Assembly: GCA_035448825.1 (NCBI GenBank)
Contig: DAOTJS010000026.1
Location: 1 to 24,344 of the forward strand
Source of the DNA: JAGNGI01 sp035448825
Lineage (GTDB): Bacteria; Fidelibacterota; UBA2242
DNA length: 24,344 nt
Direction of reading: 5' to 3'
Each line of letters opens with the position of its first letter. Positions within the stretch are counted from its first letter, which is position 1. The notes under the pieces were generated by a model that had not been told where the DNA came from, did not search any database, and worked only from the letters and a program-made list of their open reading frames with translations. Positions 23,423 through 24,344 of this stretch are shown here, one piece after another. A program made the translations under genes and the position numbers.

Positions 23423-24344
23423 TCATTGACATTGACTAAGTATAAACTCCTTATCAATGATGATTTTTCGGCTGGCTGTACGCCAGAAGGCTCCCAGTAT
23501 ACCGCTACCGCCTTCGACATTCGAAAAAACCTGAAGCGGAGCATTAAACCCACTTAGTTCGTCGGGTTGAACTTCCCAGCGCTGGATATTGTAAAGAGCT
23601 TCGTTCAATGAGTAAACATAAAATCGCAAATAAAAGGAAGTGAACTGACTCAAATCGCCGATTTTATCTTTATTATAATTGTAACGAAAAGTTATTTCCT
23701 TTAACATTGTTTTAATCTTATACTCTACAGATGAATTTTGACGGGGAAAACCAGATGACCATGAATATACTCCTTTACCTTCATCAGTAAAATCTGCGTG
23801 TATTTGAACACTCCAATATTTACCTGTATCATTTATTGCCGTAAAAGATAATAACGGTAAATATCCCTTGGCGCCTTCAGCTGGATACCAGGAAAAATAC
23901 AAATCCGCTGACTGATCTCTGATCGTATCCGGCAAATTGATAAACTCCACAGAATCCGGCACCACCGTTTCTGCATAGAGACTGTCGTAATCCGGATGAT
24001 AGACCGATAACTCCCAATGCTGTCCCGGATGCACAGTAACATTTGGAAATTTGTAGTAGTAATAATGATAAATTTTATAAAATTCTTGATAGTTAGTAAC
24101 AGAGTCTTCCCGGACCGGAAGATAATTACCATTCACTGCAATTCTTATTTTGGCATTAGAAACGCTCCAATAATCCCAATAGGGATTTATTATCATTTCC
24201 GGAGTCACTAGATCTTCAAACTCGTACTCACTTATTTCGCTCCACCTCGAGACAAAAACGTAAGTAGTGTCTTCGAATGGACTGATAAGACAATTTGCAC
24301 ATAATTCCCGGCTGATATCGGTACTGGGCCCGGTCGGTGGCCCG
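23423..24344 (-). CDS. DUF4249-like secreted protein, partial (5' end outside window)
   Basis: The frame stays open from the stop at 23423 to the window edge, so at least 306 residues are visible and the N-terminus with its signal or lipoprotein sequence is missing; the first ATG in the window (24208) is internal. The pattern resembles DUF4249 proteins of Bacteroidota: a strand block with VSNAKIRIAVNG, then VTVHPGQHWELSVYHPDYDSLYAETVVPDS, a YFSWYPAEGAKGYLP region, and a C-terminal SSFSFYLRFYVYSLNEALY-like strand (actual order TSFYLRFYVYSLNEALYNIQ) before VFSNVEGGSGILGAFW. DUF4249 proteins are outer-membrane-associated and often lie beside TonB-dependent receptors; function is unknown. It is the only gene on the minus strand and converges on the barrel gene, with the palindromic repeats between. 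Confidence 0.6.
   Translation of the reverse strand, partial: GPPTGPSTDISRELCANCLISPFEDTTYVFVSRWSEISEYEFEDLVTPEMIINPYWDYWSVSNAKIRIAVNGNYLPVREDSVTNYQEFYKIYHYYYYKFPNVTVHPGQHWELSVYHPDYDSLYAETVVPDSVEFINLPDTIRDQSADLYFSWYPAEGAKGYLPLLSFTAINDTGKYWSVQIHADFTDEGKGVYSWSSGFPRQNSSVEYKIKTMLKEITFRYNYNKDKIGDLSQFTSFYLRFYVYSLNEALYNIQRWEVQPDELSGFNAPLQVFSNVEGGSGILGAFWRTASRKIIIDKEFILSQCQ

Overview
The window reads as the chromosome of an uncultured Gram-negative bacterium of the Fibrobacteres-Chlorobi-Bacteroidetes (FCB) superphylum or a related candidate phylum (KSB1, Calditrichota, Marinimicrobia, Cloacimonadota and Zixibacteria are possible; the sequence does not settle which). The reasons are a PorX-type response regulator with a PglZ domain, a DUF4249-like secreted protein, several signal-peptide proteins that look like outer-membrane beta-barrels, moderate to low GC, and frequent absence of clear Shine-Dalgarno sites. 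Almost all genes lie on the + strand.

Region by region. (1) 1-88: the 3' end of a 5S rRNA and its intrinsic terminator, so an rRNA operon lies just upstream. (2) 240-7082: four genes in a row: an unrecognised secreted protein, a FecR-domain protein, a large signal-peptide protein with Ig-like segments and a probable outer-membrane barrel, and a CHASE2-type adenylate/guanylate cyclase with an intact catalytic site. (3) 7291-8856: a PorX homologue (receiver plus PglZ phosphodiesterase-like domain), preceded by a short AT-rich leader with a palindrome and a possible 19-residue ORF. (4) 8863-19375: a dense, mostly overlapping run of housekeeping genes: tsaE, tsaB and rimI (tRNA t6A synthesis and ribosomal protein acetylation), accD (fatty acid synthesis), surE, guaA (GMP synthesis), an LpoA-like TPR plus periplasmic-binding protein, pgeF, a CvpA-family protein and mutS2. 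(5) 19376-19837: a 460-base stretch without a convincing gene, ending in a plausible promoter. (6) 19838-23186: a YhaM-like OB/HD nuclease, then an ECF-transporter S component and, one base after it, a secreted beta-barrel protein. (7) 23206-23417: a cluster of small palindromic repeats between convergent genes. (8) 23423-24344, minus strand: a partial DUF4249-like secreted protein running off the window.

The most interesting part is 240-8856. It places envelope proteins (FecR, Ig/barrel, CxxC secreted protein), a membrane cyclase with an extracytoplasmic sensor, and a response regulator whose effector domain belongs to a nucleotide-phosphodiesterase family side by side. This suggests an envelope-to-nucleotide second-messenger signalling locus, which remains an inference from gene order. 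Two smaller curiosities are a period-7 tandem repeat that spans the tsaE stop and contains the only usable tsaB start codon, and the palindromic repeat cluster before the last gene.
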